The notes under the pieces were generated by a model. The model made no database searches, was not told where the DNA came from, and saw only the letters and a program-made list of their open reading frames with translations. A DNA stretch of 64,000 nucleotides from Acinetobacter sp. NIPH 2699 (GTDB lineage: Bacteria > Pseudomonadota > Gammaproteobacteria > Pseudomonadales > Moraxellaceae): contig NZ_JAKZGL010000005.1 of NCBI RefSeq assembly GCF_022549355.1, positions 62,001 to 126,000 on the forward strand, read 5' to 3'. Shown here in pieces: positions 26,760-37,886 of this stretch (position 1 is the first letter of the stretch; every line of letters starts with the position of its first letter). A program made the translations under genes and the position numbers.

Positions 26760-29700
26760 ATGCGTTTAAGCAGTTTAAAACTTTCCGGCTTTAAATCTTT
26801 TGCCGATAGTACAACCTTACATTTTAAGGCGAACCGTACGGCAGTTGTTGGGCCAAACGGTTGTGGAAAATCAAATGTCATTGATGCGATTCGCTGGGTT
26901 ATGGGCGAGTCTAGCGCACGCCAGTTGCGTGGTGGCAGCATGCAGGATGTCATCTTTACAGGAACATCTAAACGTAAACCTGTGGGTGTTGCCAGTGTAG
27001 AGCTTCGCTTTGATAATACTTACGGTAAATTAGGTGGCGCATATAATGCTTATAATGAACTCGCTGTACGCCGCCAAGTCACCCGTGAAGGTAAGTCTGA
27101 GTATTTCTTAAACGGCACGCGTTGTCGTCGTCGTGATATTACCGATATTTTTCTGGGCACAGGATTAGGACCGCGCTCTTACGCTGTGATTGAACAGGGC
27201 ATGATTAATCGTCTGGTCGATGCCAAACCTGAAGAAATGCGCGTGTTTATCGAAGAAGCGGCAGGCGTTTCTCGCTATCAAGCACGTCGTCGTGAGACCT
27301 TACAACATTTAGAACATACCGAACAAAATCTGGCGCGTTTAGATGATATTGCGGCTGAACTTAAATCACAGTTACGCACATTAAAGCGACAGTCTGAAGC
27401 TGCGATTCAATACAAAACTTTAGAAACACAAATTCGTACTTTAAAAATAGAAATTCTATCTTTCCAAGCGGATCAAAGTCATAAGTTACAGCAAGAATAT
27501 ACCTTGCAAATGACTGAGCTAGGGGAAAGTTTTAAATTGGTTCGTTTTGAGTCGAGTAGCATTGAACATGACCTAGAGGCAACCAGTGCCTTATTCCAGC
27601 GTTTGATTCAACAGTCCTCTCCGTTACAACAAGAATGGCAACAAGCAGAGAAAAAGCTGGCTGAATTGAAAATGACACTGGAACAGAAACAGGGTTTATT
27701 TCAGCAGAATAGTAGTAGCCTCATTCAGCTTGAACAACAAAAAGCACAAAGCAAAGAGCGATTGCAGTTGTCTGAATTGCAGGTTGAAACGCTTACGACT
27801 CAGTTTGATGAGCAAAATGAAGCTTTAATTGCAATTGAGCAATACACTCAATCGTCAGAGCAAAATTTAAGTGATGTACAGGCACAGCACAAGCAAGCAC
27901 AGCAGCAGTTTGAACAGTTAAAAAGCCAAGTCGATAAGCAACAACAGCAAAAGCTGCAAATGGCTGCCCAGATCGAGCAACTAAGCAAAAATGTATTGCG
28001 GATTGAACAGCAAAAGCAGACCTTACAAAACCAAACGAGTCAAATTCGTGCTCAAGTTCAGGATGATGAACAGGCACAATTAGAACAATTGCAGCAACAA
28101 CTGCAACAAGAGATTGCTGAGCTAGAAACAGTCATTGAACAGCTACAGCAAAGCATGCAGACACAGCAAGAGCAACAACAGCTCAGTAAGACGGATGTAC
28201 AAACATTAAAAACAGAGATTCAGGTTTTATTGGCTGAACAAAAGAACTTAAATCAATTGGTGGCAAAACAGAGTCCGAAGCAGAGCCTAGATACAATTCG
28301 ATTGATGCAAAACTTGCGTTTAGCTGTTCAAGGTAAAGCACATGCATCTATCATCGAGAAGTTTTTAGCGAAATGGTTGCAGGCTCAACTCGTAGAGAAT
28401 GAGCAGTCATTTCAAGAGGGTGTTGCTCGTCAACTAAAATCATCTCAGCAGCAAAATATTCAGATCCAGCATTTGACTTGTTTAAGCGAATGGATTGAAT
28501 CACCGCAATCTTCGTTATGGTCAAATGTTGCAGTTGCCAATGATCTAAGCACGGCATTGGGTTATCAACATCACTTGATTCAAGGGCAGTCAATTTTAAC
28601 TTTAGATGGTTATCATGTCGGGGCAGATTGGGTCATTGGTTTATTCTACGATGAAGATAGCCAAAGTGCGCAAGGGATGCTGAGTCATCAAGTCCGTTTA
28701 GAGGAAATTGAACAGCAACTGGCAGCGAAACAGCCGCAGTTACTTGATCTGGAAAATCAATTTTCACAACAACAGCAAGCTTTGCAACGGCAGCAACAAA
28801 GCCTACAGCAACAACAGCAAAGCTTGAAGCAAAAGCAAAAAGAGCTGCAACAGTTGGATGTACAAATCGCCAAGTTGCAAAGTACGGCACAGGCTTTTGT
28901 ATTGCAGCAACAACAATTGGCAGATCAACTTAAACAGCTCGATGTGCAGCTTGAAGAAGATGCTATGCAGCGTGATGACTTGGAAATTGACCTGCACGCA
29001 TTGGCGATGAAACTAGAGGCGGTATTACCCAACTATAAAACCTTGCAATTTCAGGTGGAAAATCTGAATGAACAGTTGGATGAACAGCAGCAGCATTTAA
29101 CTCAACAACTGCAACAACGTGAACATTTACGTCGTCAAACGGCTCAAGCCAACCAGCAAATTGAGTTATTGGAAAAAGATATTTCATTCCTGAAAACGCA
29201 ATATCGTCAAATCATTGAACAAATTGAACAAGCCAAGAAGTTTGTTGATCCAATTCAACTTGAGTTGCCAAATTTAGAGTCGCAATTTCAAGAACAGTTC
29301 CAACAAACTGAAAAATTGCAAAAAACTTGGAATGAATGGCAGCTAGAGCTGAATCAAGTGCAAGAGCAACAACAACAGCTCACGGAACAACGCTATTTGG
29401 CGCAACAAAAAGATGAGCAAGTACGTGAGCAACTCGAACAAAAACGTTTGGCTTGGCAGGCGGCTAAATCGGATCGTGAGCATTATCTAGAACAATTAAA
29501 AGAACTTGGTTCTGAACCAGTGTCAGATGTATTAATTGAAATCAAAGACCATCAGCAGCAACTAGAAAAAGCCCAGCAACAATTTGAAAAGATCGGTGCG
29601 GTCAATTTGGCGGCTTCACAGGAATATGAAGAGGTTTCTCAGCGCTTTGATGAACTGACTCATCAGATGCAAGATTTACAAAATACCGTGACTCAACTGA

Positions 29701-30209
29701 AAGATGCCATGAAAAGTATTGATCAGGAAACGCGTAAGTTGTTTATGACCACTTTTGATCAGGTCAATCAAGAGTTGCAATTGTTATTTCCAAAAGTTTT
29801 TAATGGTGGAGAGGCCACTTTAAGTCTTGAGGATGATTGGCAGTCAGGCGTGAAATTGATGGCGCGTCCACCAGGTAAACGTAATAGTTCATTGGCATTG
29901 CTCTCGGGTGGTGAAAAAGCGTTAACCGCATTGGCCTTGGTTTTCGCCATTTTTAGATTGAACCCTGCACCATTCTGTGTATTAGATGAAGTTGATGCAC
30001 CGTTGGACGACGCAAACGTACAACGGTATTGTAATTTGGTAAAAGAGCTTTCTGAACAGGTGCAATTCATTTACATTACACATAATAAATTGGCAATGAC
30101 AATGGCAACAGATTTGTTAGGAGTGACCATGCCTGAGCCAGGTACATCAAAATTAGTGACTGTTGATTTAGAACAGGCAAAAGAATACGGGTTAGTTGCG
30201 GAGTCTTAG
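26760..30209 (+). CDS. smc: chromosome segregation ATPase SMC
   Basis: 1149 aa condensin subunit that organises and helps segregate the chromosome with ScpA and ScpB, both encoded at 42844-44234. Walker A GPNGCGKSN at 31-39, a globular hinge around 500-660 between two long Gln-rich coiled coils, the ABC signature LLSGGEKALT at 1047-1056 and Walker B FCVLDEVDAPLDD near 1072-1084. The coiled coils are unusually rich in Gln (runs of CAA/CAG). Typical length. It is followed one base later by zipA. Confidence 0.97.
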   Translation: MRLSSLKLSGFKSFADSTTLHFKANRTAVVGPNGCGKSNVIDAIRWVMGESSARQLRGGSMQDVIFTGTSKRKPVGVASVELRFDNTYGKLGGAYNAYNELAVRRQVTREGKSEYFLNGTRCRRRDITDIFLGTGLGPRSYAVIEQGMINRLVDAKPEEMRVFIEEAAGVSRYQARRRETLQHLEHTEQNLARLDDIAAELKSQLRTLKRQSEAAIQYKTLETQIRTLKIEILSFQADQSHKLQQEYTLQMTELGESFKLVRFESSSIEHDLEATSALFQRLIQQSSPLQQEWQQAEKKLAELKMTLEQKQGLFQQNSSSLIQLEQQKAQSKERLQLSELQVETLTTQFDEQNEALIAIEQYTQSSEQNLSDVQAQHKQAQQQFEQLKSQVDKQQQQKLQMAAQIEQLSKNVLRIEQQKQTLQNQTSQIRAQVQDDEQAQLEQLQQQLQQEIAELETVIEQLQQSMQTQQEQQQLSKTDVQTLKTEIQVLLAEQKNLNQLVAKQSPKQSLDTIRLMQNLRLAVQGKAHASIIEKFLAKWLQAQLVENEQSFQEGVARQLKSSQQQNIQIQHLTCLSEWIESPQSSLWSNVAVANDLSTALGYQHHLIQGQSILTLDGYHVGADWVIGLFYDEDSQSAQGMLSHQVRLEEIEQQLAAKQPQLLDLENQFSQQQQALQRQQQSLQQQQQSLKQKQKELQQLDVQIAKLQSTAQAFVLQQQQLADQLKQLDVQLEEDAMQRDDLEIDLHALAMKLEAVLPNYKTLQFQVENLNEQLDEQQQHLTQQLQQREHLRRQTAQANQQIELLEKDISFLKTQYRQIIEQIEQAKKFVDPIQLELPNLESQFQEQFQQTEKLQKTWNEWQLELNQVQEQQQQLTEQRYLAQQKDEQVREQLEQKRLAWQAAKSDREHYLEQLKELGSEPVSDVLIEIKDHQQQLEKAQQQFEKIGAVNLAASQEYEEVSQRFDELTHQMQDLQNTVTQLKDAMKSIDQETRKLFMTTFDQVNQELQLLFPKVFNGGEATLSLEDDWQSGVKLMARPPGKRNSSLALLSGGEKALTALALVFAIFRLNPAPFCVLDEVDAPLDDANVQRYCNLVKELSEQVQFIYITHNKLAMTMATDLLGVTMPEPGTSKLVTVDLEQAKEYGLVAES

Positions 30210-30210
30210 T

Positions 30211-31212
30211 ATGGAAATGAATACAATAATAGGCATTGTTATCGCCGTTGTGATTATGCTCGTTGGCTTAACCATGATTTTAAGAAAACCGAAACCAGTT
30301 GAGCCATCATTAGAAACTGATTTGCATATTAACCCTGAAAGTAATCAGCCTGTCATTCCGCGTCATGTTCGTGATCAATTGCAACATGATAGTGTGATCA
30401 CTGAAACGGAACGTGTTGAACCGAGTTTAAAGGTTGAATCTATTGAGCTTGAGCCGCAACAAGTTGTTCCAGCGGTTGAAGAAAAAAACACTCTAGTTGC
30501 AGATGTATCAACGGCTGAAGCCGTGGTACAGGTTGATGTTGATCCTATCAGCGAATCCGCAACATCTGAGCAGCAACCAGAAAAAACTGTAGAAGTAGAA
30601 CAAGTCGCAGCATCAGAAACCAACGCTGTAGAAAAGAATGCGGAAACGAAGCTTGAATCAGAACTAAGTTTAAATCCAGATATTGAGACTGTAGAAATCG
30701 CTGAGTTTGAAGGCGAAAGTAATATTTTGGATGTGCACTTGCATGAACAGCAACGTTATGATGATGAAAGCGCATTGGCAACGGCTGAACAGATTATTGC
30801 CCTTAATGTTTATCCAAACCCACGCCGTGCATTATCAGGTGATAAGGCATTAAAAGTATTGCTTAAATATGGTCTACGTTTTGGTGAGATGTCGTGCTTC
30901 CATCGCTATGAAAATACCGATGAGCCAAGTGCATTGATGTTCTCGGTATTACGTATTACGGATCATGGTCCCGCTGGTTTTGATTTGGAAACTTTATCGA
31001 CTGAACAAGTGCAAGGTTTGGCATTTTTCTTGGCATTGCCAAATAGCAAAGCAGTGACAGGTTATGACATGATGACCAGTATTGCGGGTTTAATTGCACG
31101 TGAAATTGACGGCAAAGTCTATGATGAAAATAATCTGGAGTTTACGCCACAGTTAAAAGAACATTGGCGTCATCATGTGATTGATTATCGTCCAAATCAA
31201 GCAGCAACATGA
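30211..31212 (+). CDS. zipA: cell division protein ZipA
   Basis: 333 aa from the ATG at 30211, with GGAG upstream; the stop of smc (TAG) ends at 30209. The N-terminal membrane helix (about 5-22, IIGIVIAVVIMLVGL) anchors it in the inner membrane. A long acidic linker of E, V, T and Q (about 35-185) follows, then the C-terminal FtsZ-binding domain (about 190-330) with LNVYPNPRRALSGDKAL, CFHRYEN and GPAGFDLET. It tethers the Z ring. smc-zipA-ligA is the usual order in Acinetobacter and Pseudomonas relatives. Confidence 0.93.
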   Translation: MEMNTIIGIVIAVVIMLVGLTMILRKPKPVEPSLETDLHINPESNQPVIPRHVRDQLQHDSVITETERVEPSLKVESIELEPQQVVPAVEEKNTLVADVSTAEAVVQVDVDPISESATSEQQPEKTVEVEQVAASETNAVEKNAETKLESELSLNPDIETVEIAEFEGESNILDVHLHEQQRYDDESALATAEQIIALNVYPNPRRALSGDKALKVLLKYGLRFGEMSCFHRYENTDEPSALMFSVLRITDHGPAGFDLETLSTEQVQGLAFFLALPNSKAVTGYDMMTSIAGLIAREIDGKVYDENNLEFTPQLKEHWRHHVIDYRPNQAAT

Positions 31213-31248
31213 TTAATCTTTTATAATAAATTTAGTGAAATGTTTTAT

Positions 31249-31267
31249 AGGGCGGTTCTTCCGCCCT
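31249..31267 (+). terminator. hairpin after zipA
   Basis: AGGGCGG-TTCTT-CCGCCCT, no T run; it abuts the inverted-repeat element beginning at 31271. Confidence 0.35.
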
Positions 31268-31270
31268 CTA

Positions 31271-31550
31271 GGGTCTGTTGATATTTCACCTTACGAGCTA
31301 TAGCTCTCATTGCGACAGCAGACATTTTTTAGTCGATACAAGGCATGTTTTGCGAAATTTAGTCATTCTAAATAAGCAAGACATAACGCAGTAGTGGCAA
31401 AAAATGTCCTTGTCCCGAAGGGTTATAGCTAAAACTGCCCCAAACTTCGTTATGAAACTTGACAAGGGGGTCGCCATTGCCTACGTTTCATGCCTTGTTT
31501 GTGTTGTTTTAGTCAATAACGCAATGCATGGTTGAAATGTCAACAGCCCC
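31271..31550. repeat. 280-bp MITE-like element with terminal inverted repeats
   Basis: The ends GGGTCTGTTGATATTTCA (31271-31288) and TGAAATGTCAACAGCCCC (31533-31550) are inverted repeats matching at 16 of 18 positions, with further subterminal pairing (ACAAGGCATG near the left side, CATGCCTTGT near the right). It has no open reading frame of note, so it is non-autonomous. It sits between zipA and ligA and ends 18 bases before ligA. Target-site duplication is not obvious. Similar ends seem common in Acinetobacter (recollection). Confidence 0.65.
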
Positions 31551-31553
31551 TGA

Positions 31554-33596
<2,043 letters not shown>

Positions 33597-33687
33597 ACAT
33601 AGTGGTAGAGGCTTTTCATCAATGAGAGATTATTAGCACTGCCACAGTTGCCATGAATATTCATATGATTATTGTATAGGCATGACT

Positions 33688-33794
33688 TTACTTTTCAGGG
33701 ATGAAAAGTAACAAAAATCTTTCGTAGCTTTAGTCGCTGCTCATGGACTGATGGTCTATCCCTATACCACAGTCCAACGAGTGGCATTCATGCC
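33688..33794. repeat. structured intergenic repeat, copy A
   Basis: Three hairpins in a row: TTACTTTTCA/TGAAAAGTAA (33688-33711); a main stem TGGACTG/CAGTCCA with a bulged A and inner TGGT/ACCA (33744-33776); and GGCAT/ATGCC (33783-33794). A related copy lies at 37719-37855 with the main stem preserved by compensating base changes. Confidence 0.6.
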
Positions 33795-33870
33795 GCCTTT
33801 CACGATAGTAAATACTGCTCTAATACTTTGTTTAAATAGAAAAACTTATACATTGAAAAAGTCATTCTTA

Positions 33871-34926
33871 TTAAGCACGCTTTTTAACGATCCCGTCATC
33901 CAGTAATTGTTGAAAATGTTCGCACACACTTTCACGAATATCTCGATATTGAATACCCAGCTCATTCTCACTACGCTGTGCATTAAAATAGATTGGATAG
34001 CCCATATTCAACCGCACAAATTGACGTGAATGCCCGAATACTGGCGCAACTAAAGAAAATGCAGTTTTAGGTACAGTAAAGTGAGGGAATGGATACTTAT
34101 AACCAAACTTTTGGGTCAAGGCCTTACCCATTTCTAATAGACTTAAAGTGCCACCACAAATGATATAACGACCTTGTGCTTGTGGATTGAGTGCCGCGGC
34201 TACATGCGCATCAGCTACATCACGAACATCAACGATTCCATTCCACATTGGTGGTACACCAAACAGGGTTGTGCCGTTACCGAACTGTTGTAGAACCTCG
34301 ATACTGCCAGATTGGCTTGCATCCGTCAGGGATGGTCCCATGACCAATGCAGGATTGATACAGACCAAACTCCAGCGGTTTTGCTGTTCTGCTATTTCCC
34401 AAGCTTTGCGTTCAGCAGCAACTTTTGAGTATGGATAAGGTTGATGGGTTTCATTACTGGTATTGTTCCAGTGACTTTCATCAAATTCATTATTTGAAGT
34501 ATTTAGGATTTCGACGGCATCACCATAAGTCGATGCGATGCTCGAGGTGAGAACAACACGTTTTACCGATTCAGTGCGGTTGACGCTGTTCAAAACGTTT
34601 TCTGTGCCGACGACAGCAGGTTCAATAATATCTTTAACCGCATCTTTATAGTTGGTCACCACGAAAGGTGAGGCGGTATGAATAACGACTTCACAACCTT
34701 GCATGGATTCATCAAAAGAACCTGGTTCAAGTAAATCTGCTTTGAAAAAGTGAATTTGCCCTGATGACTGTTCCGCAAGATCATAGAGATGTTGGATCTT
34801 CTTTTGCTTTGATGGGTCTCGAACTGTTGCGTGAACATTATAGCCTTGATTGAGTAACCGTTCGATAATCCAACCAGCAATATAACCCGTCGCACCAGTG
34901 ACCAAGATTGGTTTACTTTTATCCAT
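33871..34926 (-). CDS. NAD(P)-dependent short-chain epimerase/reductase (dihydroflavonol-reductase type)
   Basis: 351 aa extended SDR. The nucleotide-binding GATGYIAG is at 11-18, HTASP lies after beta4, and YPYSK near residue 165 holds the catalytic Tyr and Lys, with Ser in LTSSIAS. Relatives reduce aldehydes or dihydroflavonol-like ketones with NADPH; the substrate here is unknown. Transcribed alone, divergent from the bacterioferritin gene with a 353-base spacer. Confidence 0.88.
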   Translation of the reverse strand: MDKSKPILVTGATGYIAGWIIERLLNQGYNVHATVRDPSKQKKIQHLYDLAEQSSGQIHFFKADLLEPGSFDESMQGCEVVIHTASPFVVTNYKDAVKDIIEPAVVGTENVLNSVNRTESVKRVVLTSSIASTYGDAVEILNTSNNEFDESHWNNTSNETHQPYPYSKVAAERKAWEIAEQQNRWSLVCINPALVMGPSLTDASQSGSIEVLQQFGNGTTLFGVPPMWNGIVDVRDVADAHVAAALNPQAQGRYIICGGTLSLLEMGKALTQKFGYKYPFPHFTVPKTAFSLVAPVFGHSRQFVRLNMGYPIYFNAQRSENELGIQYRDIRESVCEHFQQLLDDGIVKKRA

Positions 34927-35279
34927 TTTTATTTCCGCATTGCATTTTTGTGATAGATGTTATGTAACGAATTTTGCGCTAACAAACAACGGCTGACCAG
35001 TCATTTTTTTACATTTTTTGATCTAAATAAGAAATGAATAAGAAGCATTGCTAATCGTTACAAAAAATCAAACAAATGATTTTCAGTAAAAATATCTATT
35101 TGTGTGGGTGTTAATAGTATGCAAAGGCTTATTTTATCTGGATAAATTAAGCTAATTAGAATTGTAAATGCGTATGTTTCTCATTTTAACTTTATAAAAA
35201 TCATAAACTTACACACAATATTTTTTGCAATTATGATCCAACTTGACCATAATATTGTTATTCGATAGGAGTAAGTATT
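34927..35279. other. 353-base divergent spacer
   Basis: AT-rich region between the SDR gene and bfr. It holds the bfr promoter candidate (35225-35253) and must also hold the SDR promoter, which I could not place. No other gene was seen. Confidence 0.5.
35225..35253 (+). promoter_or_regulatory. candidate sigma-70 promoter of bfr
   Basis: TTGCAA, 17 bases, CATAAT; a start site would fall about 20 bases before the ATG, just ahead of the TAGGAG ribosome binding site. Confidence 0.5.
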
Positions 35280-35744
35280 ATGCGTGGCAATCCAGAAGTC
35301 ATCGACTATTTAAATATGCTCATTGGCGGTGAATTGGCTGCTCGTGATCAATATTTAATTCATTCAAGAATGTACGAAGATTGGGGTTTGAGTAAGATTT
35401 ATGAGCGCATTGATCATGAAATGCAAGAAGAAGCTTCTCATGCTGATGCAATCATTCGTCGTGTTTTGTTCTTGGAAGCAAAACCGAATATGAACCGTGA
35501 AGACATCAATGTTGGTAGCGATGTTGTCAGTTGTTTAAAAGCAGATTTAGCGCTTGAATATCATGTTCGTGAAAAGCTTGCAGTCGGTATCAAATTATGT
35601 GAAGAAAAGGGTGATTTTATTAGTCGCGATATGCTGCGTCAGCAACTTTCTGATACAGAAGAAGATCATACTTATTGGCTAGAAAAGCAATTACGTTTAA
35701 TTGAATTGATTGGTTTACAAAATTATATTCAATCGCAAATCTAA
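35280..35744 (+). CDS. bfr: bacterioferritin-family iron storage protein, haem-ligand Met absent
   Basis: 154 aa, aligning from residue 1 with E. coli Bfr. The di-iron ferroxidase ligands are kept: Glu18, Glu51, His54, Glu93 (Glu94 in E. coli), Glu127 and His130. The haem-coordinating Met52 is Ala here (EEASHAD). The 24-mer would therefore store iron but not bind haem by itself, as in the BfrA type of two-subunit bacterioferritins; a Met52 partner may exist elsewhere. TAGGAG precedes the start. Confidence 0.9.
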   Translation: MRGNPEVIDYLNMLIGGELAARDQYLIHSRMYEDWGLSKIYERIDHEMQEEASHADAIIRRVLFLEAKPNMNREDINVGSDVVSCLKADLALEYHVREKLAVGIKLCEEKGDFISRDMLRQQLSDTEEDHTYWLEKQLRLIELIGLQNYIQSQI

Positions 35745-35756
35745 GATTTGTAGATT

Positions 35757-35790
35757 AAAAAACTCAGCGATATCGCTGAGTTTTTTTTGG
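35757..35790. terminator. bidirectional terminator between bfr and the peroxiredoxin gene
   Basis: AACTCAGCGAT/ATCGCTGAGTT is a perfect 22-base palindrome flanked by A and T runs, serving both converging genes. Confidence 0.9.
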
Positions 35791-35793
35791 AAT

Positions 35794-36369
35794 TTATTTC
35801 TTTTGAACAGTATTTAAATCTTTTAAAACTTGATCCGCATGGGTCTGTGTATTGACACTGGTATAGTGATATAGAATTGCGCCTTCAGGATTAATTAAAA
35901 AGCTTTCTCGTTTCGCGATTTTAGTAATTCCTAGATTTCTCACAATCCCAAATTTACTTGCAAGTTCACCTTTATCATCAGCCAAAATAGGGAAAGGTAA
36001 ACCTAGTTTTTCTGAGAATTTTTGATGAGATGCGACATCATCCAAACTTACGCCTAACACCACTGCATTTGATTTTAAGAATTGAGGGTAAAGCGATTTA
36101 AATTGATTCGCCTCTTGGGTACAGCCAGCAGTGTTATCTTTAGGATAGAAATAGAGTACAACCCATTTTCCTTTATACTGGTTTAGGGTATGCCATTTGC
36201 CATTTTGATCTTGCAATTTAAAATCAGGCGCGGACTGTCCTACCCATTCTTTTTGCGCGGTATTTTGCTTCGAAAATAAGGTGTTTTGTGCCGTACTTAA
36301 ACTTGGTGTGCCAAGTAGAATAAGAGAACTACATAGAATAAGAACTTTGGATTTTATCGTATTCATCAT
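35794..36369 (-). CDS. periplasmic peroxiredoxin (BCP/PrxQ-like)
   Basis: 191 aa from the ATG at 36369, placed behind GAG with a signal peptide (about 1-27, ending LSTAQ). The mature thioredoxin fold has APDFKLQDQNG, YFYPKDNTAGCTQEA with peroxidatic Cys83, and VSLDD. No second Cys is visible in the mature protein, so it looks like a 1-Cys type. It likely reduces peroxides in the periplasm. Convergent with bfr, an iron/oxidative-stress pairing. Confidence 0.88.
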   Translation of the reverse strand: MMNTIKSKVLILCSSLILLGTPSLSTAQNTLFSKQNTAQKEWVGQSAPDFKLQDQNGKWHTLNQYKGKWVVLYFYPKDNTAGCTQEANQFKSLYPQFLKSNAVVLGVSLDDVASHQKFSEKLGLPFPILADDKGELASKFGIVRNLGITKIAKRESFLINPEGAILYHYTSVNTQTHADQVLKDLNTVQKK

Positions 36370-36500
36370 CTTAAGCTCAAAGTGTAATAGGGCATATTTT
36401 AGCAAATTTAGACATTTGATGTATGAGTAAATTCTTTACAGGTCTTTTGCTTGTTTTATATAGTTGAATTTAAATGAAGTATAAATAAAAGGAAAAGTGG

Positions 36501-36824
36501 ATGGATGTTGGGGCAGTTTTAATCAAACTTAAAAAAGATACCTTAGCGAATGTTGATGTTTGGAGACAGGAGATCGAACAACGCAAAGCGGAAGCAATTC
36601 AAACACTCCAAGCAGAAGGTGTAAAAGTAGAATCTTGGTTTCATCTTGAACTAGATGGAATAGATTATCTACTGGCTTATATGCGTGCAGATGATATTGC
36701 ACATGCGCAACAGGTGGCGAGAAATAGTCCATTTGATATAGATAAAGTCCATAAACAATTTAAGCAGAATTGGGAGCGTGTCATTCCAGCAAAATTATTG
36801 GTTGATTTGGAAAATAACGACTAG
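36501..36824 (+). CDS. DUF6176 family protein
   Basis: 107 aa. The sequence KLKKDTLANVDVWRQEI followed by AIQTLQAEGVKVESWFHLE and DYLLAYMRADD matches my memory of small DUF6176 proteins, which look like dimeric alpha/beta-barrel (monooxygenase-like) folds. No catalytic residues can be named. An AAGGAAAAG ribosome binding site supports the start. A BioH-like hydrolase follows after 23 bases, so the two are probably cotranscribed. Confidence 0.75.
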   Translation: MDVGAVLIKLKKDTLANVDVWRQEIEQRKAEAIQTLQAEGVKVESWFHLELDGIDYLLAYMRADDIAHAQQVARNSPFDIDKVHKQFKQNWERVIPAKLLVDLENND

Positions 36825-36847
36825 AAAAATTAGGTTATACTTTTTTA

Positions 36848-37594
36848 ATGTTTAAATCATTGGGTCATAAGGTGAAGCACAAGATTTTACTTATTACTGG
36901 GTGGGGCGGAGGTGCTGAATTATTACAACCTTTACATGACGCTTTAGAACGACAGGACTATATTGTAGAACGCATTAATATTTTTAATGCTTTTGATCAT
37001 GTGATCTTACAGCAACATGTTGAACTTGCATTAAGATTTGATGTGATTGTGGGATGGTCTCTCGGTGGGCAATTGGCGACATTGCTAGTCGATCAAATTC
37101 AACAACAGTTCGCTGAGCAGAAGATTTTAATTACTTTAGCTTCAAATCCGTGTTTTGTTGCCAAAGAGGATTGGGCGACAGCAATGTCAGTCGAGACCTT
37201 TATTCAGTTTAAACAGTCTTTTGAGCAGGATGCAATTACGACTTTAAAACGTTTTGGTTTATTGGTCTGCCAAGGTGCATCTTCTACGAAAAAAGATTTC
37301 TTGGCCATGCAGAAGTTGATTCGCCCGCAACCCATTGCATTACTGAAACATGGTTTAGATCTGCTTGAACAATTAAACTTGGTTGAGATCTATTGTGATT
37401 ATCAGGGGTATCAGTTACATGTATTTGCACAGCATGATGCACTTGTTCCTTACCAAGTTATGCAAAATATCCAGAATTTAGCTGCAAAGAATCAATCTGT
37501 TGTTTCGGTTGAGGGGGCATCGCATGGTTTTCCATGTTTTATGGTTGGGCAAACTGTGCAAATAATTGAGGATTTTCTTGAGCAGACCGTTTAA
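36848..37594 (+). CDS. BioH-like alpha/beta hydrolase (putative pimeloyl-ACP methyl ester esterase)
   Basis: 248 aa. The nucleophile elbow GWSLGG (Ser71) is the exact form found in BioH; an Asp in FAQHDALVP and a His in GASHGFPC complete the triad. BioH removes the methyl group that BioC adds during pimelate synthesis. Its place before bioA-F-C-D supports that role, but overall resemblance to BioH is modest and other esterase genes (bioG, bioV types) fill this slot in different bacteria. Confidence 0.75.
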   Translation: MFKSLGHKVKHKILLITGWGGGAELLQPLHDALERQDYIVERINIFNAFDHVILQQHVELALRFDVIVGWSLGGQLATLLVDQIQQQFAEQKILITLASNPCFVAKEDWATAMSVETFIQFKQSFEQDAITTLKRFGLLVCQGASSTKKDFLAMQKLIRPQPIALLKHGLDLLEQLNLVEIYCDYQGYQLHVFAQHDALVPYQVMQNIQNLAAKNQSVVSVEGASHGFPCFMVGQTVQIIEDFLEQTV

Positions 37595-37718
37595 TCTTGT
37601 TTGAAATGAGAGTTCTCGCAATGTATTTTAGATTTTGACAAGTTTAAGATTATGCATACAGATTTCATATTTGTTAGAGCGGAGTCATGATGAGTTTTAA
37701 TTTAATTTCAGGATAAGC

Positions 37719-37855
37719 TTTCAGCTAGACTTACTTTGGTTTCGCCCAAATGAGAAGCGAAGCTTTGCAAGAAAGGCATTTGTTAAGCTGATGGTACATC
37801 CTTGATACCACAGCTTAACAGGCGGCATCCATGATCGTAGATACTGCCATGAATT
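37719..37855. repeat. structured intergenic repeat, copy B
   Basis: TTAAGCTG/CAGCTTAA (37783-37790 / 37811-37818) with a bulged A and inner TGGTA/TACCA, plus an upstream TTTGG/CCAAA hairpin. Same order, same bulge and same loop style as copy A at 33688. It lies between the BioH-like gene and bioA. Confidence 0.6.
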
Positions 37856-37886
37856 TAATTGGCTTAGGATGAGGGGTAAATAAAGG

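Noticed and set aside
27793-29187. Several antisense frames and CAA/CAG runs inside smc
   Set aside because: The runs encode Gln-rich coiled coil of SMC; antisense frames arise from that codon bias. Not a microsatellite or a separate gene.
31271-31550. A protein-coding gene in the spacer before ligA
   Set aside because: Frames are short and broken in all directions; the terminal inverted repeats explain the sequence better.
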